From CAVVSQ01 sp963848825 (GTDB taxonomy: Bacteria > Planctomycetota > Planctomycetia > Gemmatales > Gemmataceae): a stretch of DNA of 64,000 nt. The number at the start of each line of letters is the position of its first letter. The stretch's first letter is position 1. This document shows, in pieces, positions 47,601-58,600 of this stretch. Under the pieces are notes generated by a model, which was not told the origin of the DNA, did no database searches, and worked only from the letters and a program-made list of their open reading frames with translations. The stretch covers positions 434,001-498,000 of the forward strand of contig CAWKFA010000015.1 of assembly GCA_963848825.1 (NCBI GenBank), given 5' to 3'. The translations under genes and the position numbers were made by a program.

Positions 47601-49855
47601 CGACCTACTGGTTGGGCACGTGGGGGAGCATCGAGCTTGTCCACCCCGATTCGTTCCACCCCCGTAAACTCAGCAATCCCAACGACTACCAGGGAGCCAT
47701 TCCGCATCATCTGAAGTTGAATAATCGCATGGAGTCCCGCTTTCAGCTTCTTGTCCTTGATGTTGGCTTCGGGCATGACCGGAAGGCGAACAAACTTTGT
47801 CGCTTGGTCCTTTTTGGAATCTGTCGTACCCGTCATGAACACCGCACCGCCAACATTTCCGTGGGGCGGAACAACATAGGAAGTCGCTCTCGCATTAATG
47901 GTGTTCGCGGATAAATCTACTTCTTCAATCACGACATCGACCGAGATGGCGGTTTTTTTATCATTGCTCGCCCATGCGTCGGGCGCGGCACCCTCACCTG
48001 CCGGAACCTCCTGCTGCTGTCTAGCGCTACCTCCCTCCGGCCTATGAGGCTGGGAAGATGTTGCTCCCTCCCCTGCGGCTTTCACTCGCTTGAAAATCGT
48101 CACCTGACGCCCGGATCCCTTCGCTGCCGTGAAGTCGCCTGGGATGGCATCCTTTTCATCTTTGCCGTAACAGATTTTCAGGTCATCACCGTCCAGCGAA
48201 TAAATGCCAGTGATTTTTCGCTCCACGTTCCCGGACTTATAACTGGCGGTAATTTGTTTGGGACTCTTGGTGCTGTCCAGGTTAAAAATAGCCCCGTCCT
48301 CATCCTGGCTATCAATCACCAAATCGCCGACAAAACTCGTGAGGGGAGAATCCTTGGAAAGATCGACCCGCTCGCCATCCTCCTGCAAATCCACCGTGTT
48401 CCAATCGCCTTGGAGTTTCTCTTCGTCGGTCTTGAGAACGGGGGTTTCGCGCTGAAGAACGACGATGAGCAAGTTCTCTTTTTTGGAGAAGGAAGCCGGT
48501 ATTTCAGTGGGACGGTTTCCTGAAGCTGGCAAACAAAGACAAAATGTCAGCTTGTTGCCGTCCAAAGCGTAGATGCCTCGTAACGTCAGCGCCTTCGTAT
48601 AAGACTGGTTTGCATCTGGCATTTCGAAGTCAAGTTGAACCGTTATGTTGATATTGTTTGGGGAGGGAGTCGCGTCGCTGTTGTCGCCCCAAAAATGATA
48701 GCTGGCATATTGCCGACCTTTTGGGGATTGCGTTGCCGACAGGAATGGCGGGTCCGTTACGATCTTGTCCTTCCCAATCCACCAAGTGCCTTTCGGAGGA
48801 GTGGTGTCCTTTTTTCCGTGAGAATACCACTCGACGACTTTCCACGTCCCCCGCAACTTCTCATGGTCGGTCTTGGGAGTGGCGGGATCCTTCTTTCCTG
48901 CCTCAACTCTATCCTTGGATTGCTCAGCCTGGTGGATTACCGGTTTCTCATTCCCACCTTTCCGAGCCTCGATCTCTTGTTCACCACCAGCGGTGCCATT
49001 TTTAAGCACCACTCCTCCCAAAGCGAAAATGCTCCCCAACACCAAAACAGCCGTGGCAATCTTGAGTTTTGTCAAAAACATGGTCGTAAGCACTCCTTCC
49101 ATGAGAATAGCTACGTTGGCTGAAATTAGCCCGGCAGCCGCTGATTTTCCCACCGCATAGGCGCTGGCTGCCTTGACCGTGGCTGCCACCAGTGATGGCG
49201 GCACGCACGCCGAGGCGGAACTCTGTAACAACACGATCCCGCCGGTCATTGCCAAACCGTGACGTGCCAGGCGTTTCGCCAGCAACTTTCTACCTCGGGC
49301 AAGCCGACCGGCCACCGTTCCTTGCGGCCAGCCGAGTTGTTGCGCCGTCCGTTTGATGGACTTGCCTTCCATGTCGCACAGGAGAATGGGGAGCCGATAG
49401 ATTTCGGCCAGACGGCTCAATTCTTGATCGAGCAGGGGTTGCAAATCGTGGCAGGGCCCAATTGGCATGGCGAGATGTTCGGGCATGGCGATCATCTGCC
49501 TCTCCCGCCCCTGCCGCTTCGCTGCCAATTTTCTTGCGTTGAGAGCCGTGCGGAAGGCGACTCCGTGAAGCCAGTTGGCGACCCTTTCCCTCGGCTTCAC
49601 CGATGCTGCCTTAAGGGCCAGGATGAGAAAGGTGGCCTGGTAAGCGTCCTCGGCATCGTGGTGGTTGCGGATTACACGATGGCAGACCTTCAAAACCATC
49701 GTGCCATGGCGGCGGACCAGGGCTTCAAAGGCAGCGTGGTCCTTTTGCGAGATGAACAATTCCAGAAGTTGGGCATCCGTCAGACCCGCTCCGTCGCGCA
49801 TAAGCACGACGCGGCGAAGTTGCTGGAAGACGGAATCTAATCGAGAAGTAGCCAA
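47597..49855 (-). CDS. ECF sigma factor fused to a membrane segment and two TIGR03067-like domains
   Basis: 752 residues, intact. Residues ~35-85 are sigma region 2 (AFEALVRRHGTMVLKVCHRV, NHHDAEDAYQATFLILALKA), ~130-185 region 4 (KSIKRTAQQLGWPQGTVAGR). A membrane segment follows at ~255-280 (LKIATAVLVLGSIFALGGVV). Then come two TIGR03067-like domains, ~325-455 and ~465-590 (KLRGTWKVVEWYSHGKK, KLQGDWNTVDLQEDGER), and a ~110-residue tail of unknown type. This suggests a sigma factor tied to the membrane with a sensing outer part, a planctomycete design. Cleavage to free the sigma part is possible but not seen. Confidence 0.88.
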   Translation of the reverse strand: MATSRLDSVFQQLRRVVLMRDGAGLTDAQLLELFISQKDHAAFEALVRRHGTMVLKVCHRVIRNHHDAEDAYQATFLILALKAASVKPRERVANWLHGVAFRTALNARKLAAKRQGRERQMIAMPEHLAMPIGPCHDLQPLLDQELSRLAEIYRLPILLCDMEGKSIKRTAQQLGWPQGTVAGRLARGRKLLAKRLARHGLAMTGGIVLLQSSASACVPPSLVAATVKAASAYAVGKSAAAGLISANVAILMEGVLTTMFLTKLKIATAVLVLGSIFALGGVVLKNGTAGGEQEIEARKGGNEKPVIHQAEQSKDRVEAGKKDPATPKTDHEKLRGTWKVVEWYSHGKKDTTPPKGTWWIGKDKIVTDPPFLSATQSPKGRQYASYHFWGDNSDATPSPNNINITVQLDFEMPDANQSYTKALTLRGIYALDGNKLTFCLCLPASGNRPTEIPASFSKKENLLIVVLQRETPVLKTDEEKLQGDWNTVDLQEDGERVDLSKDSPLTSFVGDLVIDSQDEDGAIFNLDSTKSPKQITASYKSGNVERKITGIYSLDGDDLKICYGKDEKDAIPGDFTAAKGSGRQVTIFKRVKAAGEGATSSQPHRPEGGSARQQQEVPAGEGAAPDAWASNDKKTAISVDVVIEEVDLSANTINARATSYVVPPHGNVGGAVFMTGTTDSKKDQATKFVRLPVMPEANIKDKKLKAGLHAIIQLQMMRNGSLVVVGIAEFTGVERIGVDKLDAPPRAQPVGR

Positions 49856-50002
49856 CCGTCACCTTCCTTGGTTTGTTGCACCGAATCCGTACCCCTGTAT
49901 TGGCCAGCCGAAGGCAGTTTTATACACTTTTTTCTGAAATGTGGTGAGAGTTTCCTGACTCCCTTGCTGCTCGCGATGGGTTCTTACGTCGTGACTCGGA
50001 GC

Positions 50003-50395
50003 TTACTTCTTCTTGGCTGCCCGTTGAACCCTGACGGCGGCGTTGGCAGCCACCGCGGCACGAATGAGCTGCTTGAAGGCGGCTTCGTTGATCTTCTCCC
50101 CTTCGCGGAGGTCGATCGCGCGCCGCGTGTTCCCTTCCAGGCTGGAATTGAAGAGCTTTTTCGGGTCTTTGAGGGCGGCCCCGCGAAAGAAGGTGAGCTT
50201 CACGACCTCCTTGTACGATTCTCCGGTACAAACGCCGCCGTCATGGGCCCAGACGGGGGTACCCCGCCATTTCCACTCCTCCTGGATGTCGGGGTCGGCA
50301 TCGTGGATTAGCCGACGGACAAGCGCGAGGGTCGTCCCGCGCCAGTCGCCCAGTTCCTTGATCTTCTCGTCGATTAATGCAGACGCAGATTCCAT
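50003..50395 (-). CDS. DUF1801 protein
   Basis: 130 residues. The family pattern is RGTTLALVRRLIHDADPDIQ, EEWKWRGTPVWAHDGGVC, VKLTFFRGAALKDPKKLF and a Lys-rich end. DUF1801 (YdhG-like) proteins are small, cytoplasmic and of uncertain role; one group is linked to iron handling. It lies 33 bp after a second DUF1801 gene on the same strand, so they are probably co-transcribed. Confidence 0.8.
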   Translation of the reverse strand: MESASALIDEKIKELGDWRGTTLALVRRLIHDADPDIQEEWKWRGTPVWAHDGGVCTGESYKEVVKLTFFRGAALKDPKKLFNSSLEGNTRRAIDLREGEKINEAAFKQLIRAAVAANAAVRVQRAAKKK

Positions 50396-50428
50396 GAGGG
50401 CGGGCCTTTCATGTAAAGCTCCAACGCC

Positions 50429-50783
50429 TCAGCTCGCGATCTTGCGCAGGATGGCGGCGAGCTTGGCCTCGGTCGCGTCGTCCAGCGCGGTGAAGTACCA
50501 CGCGGACTCAATGAGCTGGTGCGTGCGCGCCCTCCTCGACAGTCAGGTTCGCGTCCTGGGTGAGGCCGAACGTCATGTATTTCTTGTCCGCGCGGAAGAA
50601 GCAAACCGTCTTGCCATCCTTGGTATACGCGGGCATGCCATACCACAGGTTCGGCTGGAGAGCGGGAGCGCTGCGCAAGATGAGAGCGTGCAGGCCCCCG
50701 CCCATGGCGGCGAAGGGCGCCGGCATCGCGGCGATCTTCTCGAGCACGGCGGCCTCGCCATTCGGACGACTTTTCGGCTTCAT
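50429..50783 (-). CDS. Second DUF1801 protein (frameshifted)
   Basis: I chose the ATG at 50783 (MKPKSRPNGEAAVLEKIAAM) because GGGAGA lies 4 bases upstream; the frame opens at 50798. PNLWYGMPAYTKDGKTVCFF and KKYMTFGLTQDANL follow the family. A frame break near 50515 cuts the end; the neighbouring frame reads HQLIESAWYFTALDDATEAK and ends RKIAS at 50429. About 118 residues. Confidence 0.75.
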
Positions 50784-51011
50784 GGTCTCTCCCATCATCT
50801 TTCGCGGCTGCTGGCCCAGGGCCCGCGGGGCGAAGCTGGATTATCGTGCAGAAGCGAGGGCAGCGATTATCCTACCAATTCGGGCTACGGCAAAAAGATA
50901 CAATTCTTTGGAGACATTCTCTTTCGACACGGCGAGCGGCCAAGCTGTCGGGGTCATTGACTGAGGTGAACTACTGACTACTGAGAATTCGACAATGATG
51001 GAGTCGGCTGG

Positions 51012-51479
51012 ATGAAACCGATCATGTTTTCGTGTCAAGCGACCTTGTCTATTGCACCGGATGCCGTTGCCGAGCATATTCTCGACGTTTCCAGGTGGCC
51101 GGAGTTCACCGGGTATGGCCTGCTTCCGGGAATCCGGAGCGCGGCATTCGACGTCAGAACACCCAGCATTGTTGGTTCCAGAATTCGGGTCGTGAGCAAG
51201 GATGGCTCGACGCATATCGAAGAAATCGTGGTGTGGCTCCCCGGTCGCAAAATCACCATGCACATGAAGGAATTCTCGGCCCCCCTTTCGCGTTTGGCCA
51301 CCGGCATTGAAGAGACCTGGGACTTCGAACGAATGGACGGTGCCACGAGAGTCACGCGCTCGTTCGCGTTGCATGCGCGGTCCATTCTTACCCGACCGAT
51401 GCTGTGGCTGGTCGCTATTCTTCTCAAGAAAGCCATCGTCCGGCATCTGCTGCAACTCGGCCAGGAGAAGAAATTATGA
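51012..51479 (+). CDS. SRPBCC-superfamily protein
   Basis: 155 residues. The START/polyketide-cyclase-like pattern is IAPDAVAEHILDVSRWPEFT, GSRIRVVSKDGSTHIEEIVV, ETWDFERMDGATRVTRSFAL and a last helix. Such proteins bind hydrophobic ligands. Start ATG at 51012 with GGAG nine bases before. Divergent from the DUF1801 pair. No ligand can be named. Confidence 0.75.
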   Translation: MKPIMFSCQATLSIAPDAVAEHILDVSRWPEFTGYGLLPGIRSAAFDVRTPSIVGSRIRVVSKDGSTHIEEIVVWLPGRKITMHMKEFSAPLSRLATGIEETWDFERMDGATRVTRSFALHARSILTRPMLWLVAILLKKAIVRHLLQLGQEKKL

Positions 51480-51504
51480 CAGCCGAGAAAGAGAGAACAA
51501 TGAA

Positions 51505-51720
51505 GAAGGCAGGAAATCAGGAAACACGATTGTTATGAGAAGATACACGCTTAATTTCCGGGGAAACTCTGGCAAAGTTTTTCGAATTCCAAGGTCATAT
51601 TCGATTTTTCCTTCCTTCCTACTTTCCTCATAGATCGCACGGCAAAACCAGCGATCCTGGGAGCCCACAATCGTCACCTCTTTGCATTACCAGTGAGGAA
51701 GGCAGGAAATCAGGAAACAC
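51505..51720. repeat. Pair of identical 23-bp direct repeats
   Basis: GAAGGCAGGAAATCAGGAAA followed by CAC occurs at 51505-51527 and again at 51698-51720, 170 bp apart, in the gap after the SRPBCC gene. The DNA between has a lower GC than the genes and no coding signal. The pair may flank a decayed small element. Confidence 0.8.
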
Positions 51721-51768
51721 TTTCAGAAGCAAGCCGTGCTTCGTAGCCACTACCTTCAGCGAGGCGGC

Positions 51769-52609
51769 TTAATCCTTGTCGGGCCGCGGCGGATTGGCCC
51801 AGTGTCCGGTGGGATCGGACCCGCTAACCAAAACTCCTTTGGCGTTCCAGCCCAGTTCGGCACGTACGCTGGCGGCGCAGTACGCGCAGTGTCAGCCCGC
51901 AACGGCGGCGCTGCGAAGTATTCGCTTCCGAGCCATGCAGCAACAGGTCGCTGTGGACCGATATCTCTCCCGCCTTGAGCTCGACGTCGGCGGGCGCGCC
52001 GAAGCGCTCGATATTCTCGATGGTTTGGTTCAGGACATTGTGCTCGGCCGGGTCGCTGGGCCGGTAGGTCAGGTGCCCGAAGTGGTGCGAGCCGGGCAAG
52101 AAACGCATGCAGGCATTGGCGCGGTCGGCATCGTCGATGGCGAGCCACACGGTGACGGCCCAGGAGGGCGAGAGGGGCCAATAGCTGGCATCTTGATGCC
52201 AGGCCACCGCCTTGCCATCGCCGGGCATCTTGCAGAAAAAGTGGGAACCCCAGGCGACCACGTCCTCACCCAGCAGGTCCTTAACGAGAGCAAGGATGCG
52301 TGGGTGCCTGAGCAGGTCATATACCTTGCCATACTTGAGGTGGGCCGTGCTGATCGAGTAACTGTCGCCTCCCGCGGCGAGAACGCTGGCGAGCAAGTCA
52401 TCAAAGTAGCGGCGGTTGGCATCGGCCTCGCCGGCATCGAAAATGCGAATCCCCTTGAGGAAGCCGTCGCGATTGAATTGCTCGACCTGCTCTCGGGCGA
52501 TGACTTTTGGGTTCCTCGTGGTGCAAGGGTGGAAACGAAGGTCCCGCTCCATCTTGCCGATATCTTGAGGATCGGGAGTGATCGCGAAATTGGTCGGAGT
52601 AATGGCCAT
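51769..52609 (-). CDS. Phytanoyl-CoA dioxygenase (PhyH)-like enzyme (frameshifted)
   Basis: About 280 residues. The Fe(II)/2-oxoglutarate family shows VAWHQDASYWPLSPSWAVTV (the HxD pair), WLAIDDADRANACMRFLPGS and the second His in SVHSDLLLHGSEANTS with R in the RRRCGLTLR stretch. An extra base near 51880 breaks the last quarter; the neighbouring frame reads YCAASVRAELGWNAKGVLVS and ends ANPPRPDKD at 51769. It hydroxylates some small molecule; substrate unknown. Confidence 0.88.
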
Positions 52610-52695
52610 GGTCGCTTCCTGGAGATCGGAACCTGCCTACACGTCAGTCGGCTTACGGGGATCGATTCATGCATCTCGGCGAGGCCTGTTCGTTC

Positions 52696-55600
52696 TTAGT
52701 CGCCTAAATCCCCAAATTCATCCCTGTCGTCCGCCATCTGGGCAAAAATCTCATCGTTGACCGCGTGCGCCAGGCGCGAGTCTCCGATTCCGCCTTCGGT
52801 CTGCTGTTCTGTTACCTGCGGCTCAAGGATATCGTTCGACGCACCATCATTCCAGGCCAGGGCCAGGAACAACCATTCCGTCGCCTGCTGTCCCGGACTA
52901 TTCAAGAAGAGAAGCGCATTCAGGACTGGCCTTAAGCCAATCTGGAATGCCTGCCGCACCCGTAGGTCAGGATTCGGTTCCTGACCGCTCGCCTGAAATG
53001 CCAGGTTGCTGCTGACAGCCACCCGAACCGCGACAGCGTCAATAGTTTCCTCATCTACATTCCGATTTCTAAATTCGGCGATCTCCACGCCAACAAAGCC
53101 GTGGCCGGGACTGAGATACTGCGAAGCCCCGGATTCTTCCTCCACTTGCGAGCCGCGCCGTGTGTGCCCTTCGACATTAACCAGGGCTTCGGAGTACCTC
53201 ACCCCCGGCCACGAGTTCACCTCTGGCGCTGCCGTCTCCAACATTATCCGATCCACGCCAGGGCTAAGAATCAACGCCCCTTGGCTATCTGCCAGCACGG
53301 TGCTGAAGCTGCGACCGTTTGGCATGACTGCATTGACCAGTTGCACCGTCGTCGCTGGCATAACCCGCTGGCTTGCGCCCGTCGGCTCGCCACCCAAGAC
53401 GTGGAAAGCAATGTTCACCAAGCTGCCCGCCTGCGTGGCCGTGATCGGCGTCAGGCTGTAAAGCTGGATACCTATTTGACCGGTTGTTTGATTCACCACT
53501 GCCGAAAGTTGCCAGCCAGTGCCTTGGCTCGGGATTGAGCCCAGGGTTATATCCTTGGGTGTGATACTCAGCGCCGCCGGATCGTAGGTTAGCGCCACGA
53601 TCGCTTCGGTCAAGCCGGTACTGCCGGCGGGATGCGGGTGGTCGACCATAACGGAGATTATCGGCAAGCCGACGGACGGAAGCCCGTGAGTTTCGTGCCC
53701 CAAGCTCAGCGTTGGATCAGCCGCATTGGGTGAGTGAATGCTATTTGGATTTAAATAATCCGAATTGTTCGCGGGCAATTGCGTTGGCGGATTCGGAATT
53801 TGAATTGGGTGAAGTTGGACCACAAAGGAGTCGATGGAGCTGACATCGCCGGCGTCAAACGAGATATCGCCCGCGACATCGCCGATAATTACCGGATCCA
53901 GTTGTCCAAAGGCGCTGAATCCCGTGGCCCGGCCTTGAGCTACCATGTCCGCGGTCAAAGTGTCCAACGCGGTAACGATCGTGTCGCCGTTGACGTCACC
54001 CAGGTACGCATTGACGTGCAGCCCGCTACCGCCCACAGCCCCCGTGACGGCGCCTTGGTTGATCACGATATCGCCGAGTTGGAGGAGTTCCTTGGCCTGG
54101 TAAAGGCTCAGCGCCGGGCGCCTGGGCCAGAGGGCACAACCGCGATGATGTCTCCGAGGACCAAGGGCTTCGTGGGCGTCGCGGAAACAGGATTGGGGTC
54201 GGTGTAATGGAAGGTAGCTACTCCGCCAGAGTTGGTGACCATGATGAGGTTGGCTTTATTTGGATCGGTGGCATCGCTACCCGCACCACCCCAGGCGCCA
54301 ATGCTGAGCAGCGCGGGATTATAGGTGAACGTGAATGTGACGTCGGTCACGCCCGCCGCATTGTAAAGGGTGATCGGAATACCCGAAGCAAACACATTGG
54401 GCACCTCGATAGGAGTATTGCTATCGGGGCCGCGGGCAAAGTCGGGGATGTCCAGCACCGGCGTGGCATTGGCCTGGTAGTGGGTGGTGAATGTGGTGAT
54501 GAAATTGCCATGGCCGCCGTTGTTCGCACCGTCCATGGCCGCGCCCAGGCTATCCATGAAACCATTAGAGCCCGAACCACTAATTAGTTTGACGGTGTAG
54601 GTAGCGTCGGGAAGGACCACGGAGGTGTTGCCACTATGAAGGCTGTTGAGCAGTCCCAGGTAACTGGACGTGGCCTTAAACGTGAGCGATTGGTTCGTTG
54701 GGTCGATTATTAGCGAGCCGTGAATTGCGCCCACGCCGTTACTGCCCATCATGACGACATCGGCCACCGCGTTCGAATTCGCCCCGTAAAGGGTGAGGTC
54801 TCCCGGAATAAACGCTCTGTTGAAAGTAACGGTGAAGCCGTCCGGCATCGGCGCCAAAGAGGTGACGAGCAGGCCGCCTGAGGCGATGAAGGTCGAAGTG
54901 TCGGGGTCCGTTCGCATGGCTTCGGTATTGCCGACGTTGTCGGTGGCCACGCTATCGAAGCCATAGGTTTGGCCGGCCTGCCCGGTGAAGGTTGCCGATG
55001 TTTGCGTCGCGGGAACGGACACGAACAGCGTGAATGGGCCGCCGTGAGTGGAGACAAAGACGCTGTAGCCGGCGATGCCGGAACCGCCGGTGTCGTCGCT
55101 TCCAGACCAGGAGACCGTGAAGGTGGACGTGCTTTCGGCAGCCGGCAGGGCGCGTAACGGTACTGGTCGGGGCTCTGCTGTCGATGGAGTTGATGAACGG
55201 GGCGGTGGCCAGCGCCGCGTTGGTGTCGAAGACCACAGATGCCTGTTGGGTAACGGCAACACCGGTGGCCAGGGCGGCTTTGGGCTGCACAGTGTACTGG
55301 ACGTAGCCTTCGCCATTGTGCAAAGCGTCGTCAGGGTACAGGAAGCCATCAAAGACCCCGCTTGGGTCTTCGCCGGTGGTCGGGTCGAGCGAAATGAAGG
55401 TGGTCGTCAACAGGCCAGTCTGAACATTGAAGTCCAGCGTGACGAGCACGTTGACGGGCGAGCCGTCGGTATTCTGGTAGCTGACGGTGGTCTGATACTC
55501 GGTCAGCCCGGCGGGAACGAAGACGTTGACCGGACCGAAGCCGAAGGAGCCAAGCTGGAAGGTGGACCAATCGAGATTGGGGTCGAGGTGTTCAGTGACG

Positions 55601-58600
55601 GTGACGTTTTGAGCGGCGGCGCTGCCGTCGTTTTCGAAGTCGATGGTGTAAGGCCAGGTGCCGGTTGGCTGGAGGAAGTTCTGCGTGCCGTAGCCGGCAG
55701 GGCCGATGAGGGCGTTGGGGTCTTGCGGCTTTGCGCTTGTTGTAGCGCCGCTCGTACTACCGGGAGTACCACCACCACCGTTGTCGGTTCCTTTGTCGGT
55801 AGGAGTAGTCGGAACGCTGGGGGGGGCATTCTGAAGGTTGTGGTACTTGGTTAACAGATCATGGCGTTCTTTGAGAAGCTCGCCATACGCCTCAAAGTCC
55901 GCATTGCTCACTAAACCGGGAAGAAAGGTGCCAATAAAGCCCGGACCGTTGCGTCCATAGTCAACGTCCAGGGACTTATCTATCGCATCAATTTTACTGG
56001 CAATGTCTTGCAGTTGCTTATTATATTCTTTTTGAGCAGCGCTTTCAGAGGAAAAGGAGTCAGTTTCCGCTGATTTCAGATCGTGCTCGTTCGTGTATGA
56101 CTCGCCTTCGTGATAGTCGGCGAATGAGCTAGCCGTCTTGGGCGCGGGAATTCGCCGCCCTTTGGAATGACAACCCAGTCGCCATTGTTTAATTGCGTTT
56201 TCTCTTCCTCTAAGCCCGAAGGATCGCTCAGTACGACAGGATCATTCCCGACGTAGCGGCGCTTGTTTATATCACCGCCGGAGAGGCCGAGCGGATCGGT
56301 GGATAGAAACTGGCCGGTAACGGGGGTGTATGCGCGGGCACGCATCGAGAACAGGTTTGTGCCGATCTGGAGGACGCCGGCCTGCCCCGCGAACGTGAAT
56401 GGGTTCGGTAGTGCTGCCGAGGTGGTGGTCGTTTCCCCGAACGGCAGGTAGCTGTACCGGTTGACGTAGGTTCCGGTCGAGTCGGTAATGCCCGTCGTGT
56501 TACCACTGGCGTCAAAGTCGTAATAACCGGTGCCGCTCGGTCCGGTCTGGCTGACTAGGCCCAAGCCATAGGTGTAATCGGCGAGTAGCGAGCCGCTGCC
56601 ATGGTAAGACGCCACGACGTTGCCCAGGCCGGTCGGATCGACTAGGTAGTTCGTCTGACTGCTCGACCCGCCGTCGTTGATCGTCGTGCCTACCAGGAAA
56701 CCAAGCGGGCTGAACTGAAAGTTCGTGATGGTCCCGTCCGGGGCACTGATCGACACCAGTTGGTTGAGGTCGTTATAGGTATAGGTAGTTGTGCCGCTGG
56801 GATCAGTGACCGTGCGCAGGTTGCCGTTCGGGTCGTAGGTGTGCGTTTTGGAACCGACCCGGGTGACCTCGTTGTTGCTGTTGCTGGTGTAATTGGTTGG
56901 CACGCCGCTGTTCAGCACCTCGGTACGGTCGCCGACCGCGTTGTAGATGTACTTGATCGTCGCGCCGCCCGGCAGCGCCACGCTCGTCAGTTGGCCGGTG
57001 GCGTCGTAGCCATAACTGGTCAGGTTGCCGGCCGTGTCCGTCAATGACGTCTGTTCGCCCAGCACGTTGTAGGTGTAGACGAACGAGGAATTCACCAAAC
57101 CGCCCGATGCGTAGTTGATTTCCCCGGTCAGCTCACCGGCCGCGTCGTAGGCATAGGTCGTGTACGTGCCGTTACCGTTGAGCTTCTGATGGAGTTGGCC
57201 GAGGTTGTTGTAGGTGTATTGCACAATCAGTTTGTTCGAGCCATCGATCAATTGAGACATACGGCCGAGCGTGTCATAGGTGTAGTTGACCGTGTAGCCG
57301 GATTGATCGACGCTTTGCGTGCGTTGGCCCTGGGCGTTATAGGTAAAGGTCAGTTTTTGCCCGTTTGGATAGCCGTTTGATGGGGGATAGGTGACCGAGG
57401 CCAACTCGCTGGCGGCGTTGTACGTCAGCGTGGTAGTGCCGGTGAGGTTCCCGCTAGCGTCCAAAGTGTTGGCGGTTAGAAGATTTCCATGGGCGTCATA
57501 GGTCATCGTCTGGCTGGTGCCGTCGGCAAGCGTCTCCTGAGTCACCAGACCCTGGGCGTTGCGCTGGGCGCCGATCGGATCGCCGTTTTGCAATACGGTT
57601 TCACTCAGGTTGCCGAGTGGATCGTAGCTGAAAGACCGGGACGTGCCGTCAGGATAGGCAATATTGAGCAGGTTGCCGACGGAATTGTAGTTGTACTTGG
57701 TTATGTTGTTGCCGGCATCGGTAATCGACGTCATGGTGTCCAGTGCGCCGTAAGTCATCTGCACCGTTTGGCCGAGTGGGTTGACGCTCTTCGTCAAGTT
57801 GCCGTTGGCGTCATAGGAGTACTGGTACGTGTGGCCGGCCGCGTCGGTCGTGGAGATCAGGTTGCCGTTCCCATCGAACTGGTTAATGGCGAGGCCGCCT
57901 AGCGGGCCCTGAATGCGGGCGGCCAGACCGAGGTCGTTGAACGAGACCGTGGTTTGAGCACCAGCGGCATCGGTGGATGTGACTTCCGCCTGGTCCGGAT
58001 AGGTGAAGGTAACGGGGTCAGCACCGCCATTCTGGCTGGTGCCGGTCAGCCGGCCCGTCGTCGGGTCATAGGTGAAGTTCTGCTGCGCGCCATTGGGGCC
58101 CGTAATCGACTCCAGGGCGTTGGCCGTCTCGGGGTTGTTGCTGGTGGCGTAACTGTACGTGGTCGTCAGGTTGGCGGGCGCGGTGACGGAGAGCAGGTGG
58201 CCGGCAGTGTCGTAGGCGTAGGTCCAGGTATTGCCGGTGCCGTCGGTCACCTCGGACACGAAGCCCTGGGTGTTGTAGGTCAACGTCAACTGCTCGGCTG
58301 GCTCCGCCGTGTCCGCCGGGTTGGAGTAGGTAAGTGTGATCGGTTTGCCCTGGCCGTTGTAACCCAAACTGATGCGGTTGCCGTTGGTGTCCTGCTCGTA
58401 ATCAAGGTTGTGGTCGGCACGGAAGACGTACTGGTTGCCGGCCATGTCAGTGAGCGTGTAGACACTGCCGGCAAGCGTAAGTTTTCCGAACGTGGCGTCG
58501 GTGGATTGGAAGGTGCCGCCGGGCAGGGTGGCGAAGTAACCATAGGATCCGCCGGCAGCGATGGTCACGTTACCCAGATTGTCCAGGATGAGTGATGTTT

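Noticed and set aside
51474..51720. The two 23-bp repeats as a CRISPR array
   Set aside because: Only two copies, with a 170-bp interval and no cas genes.
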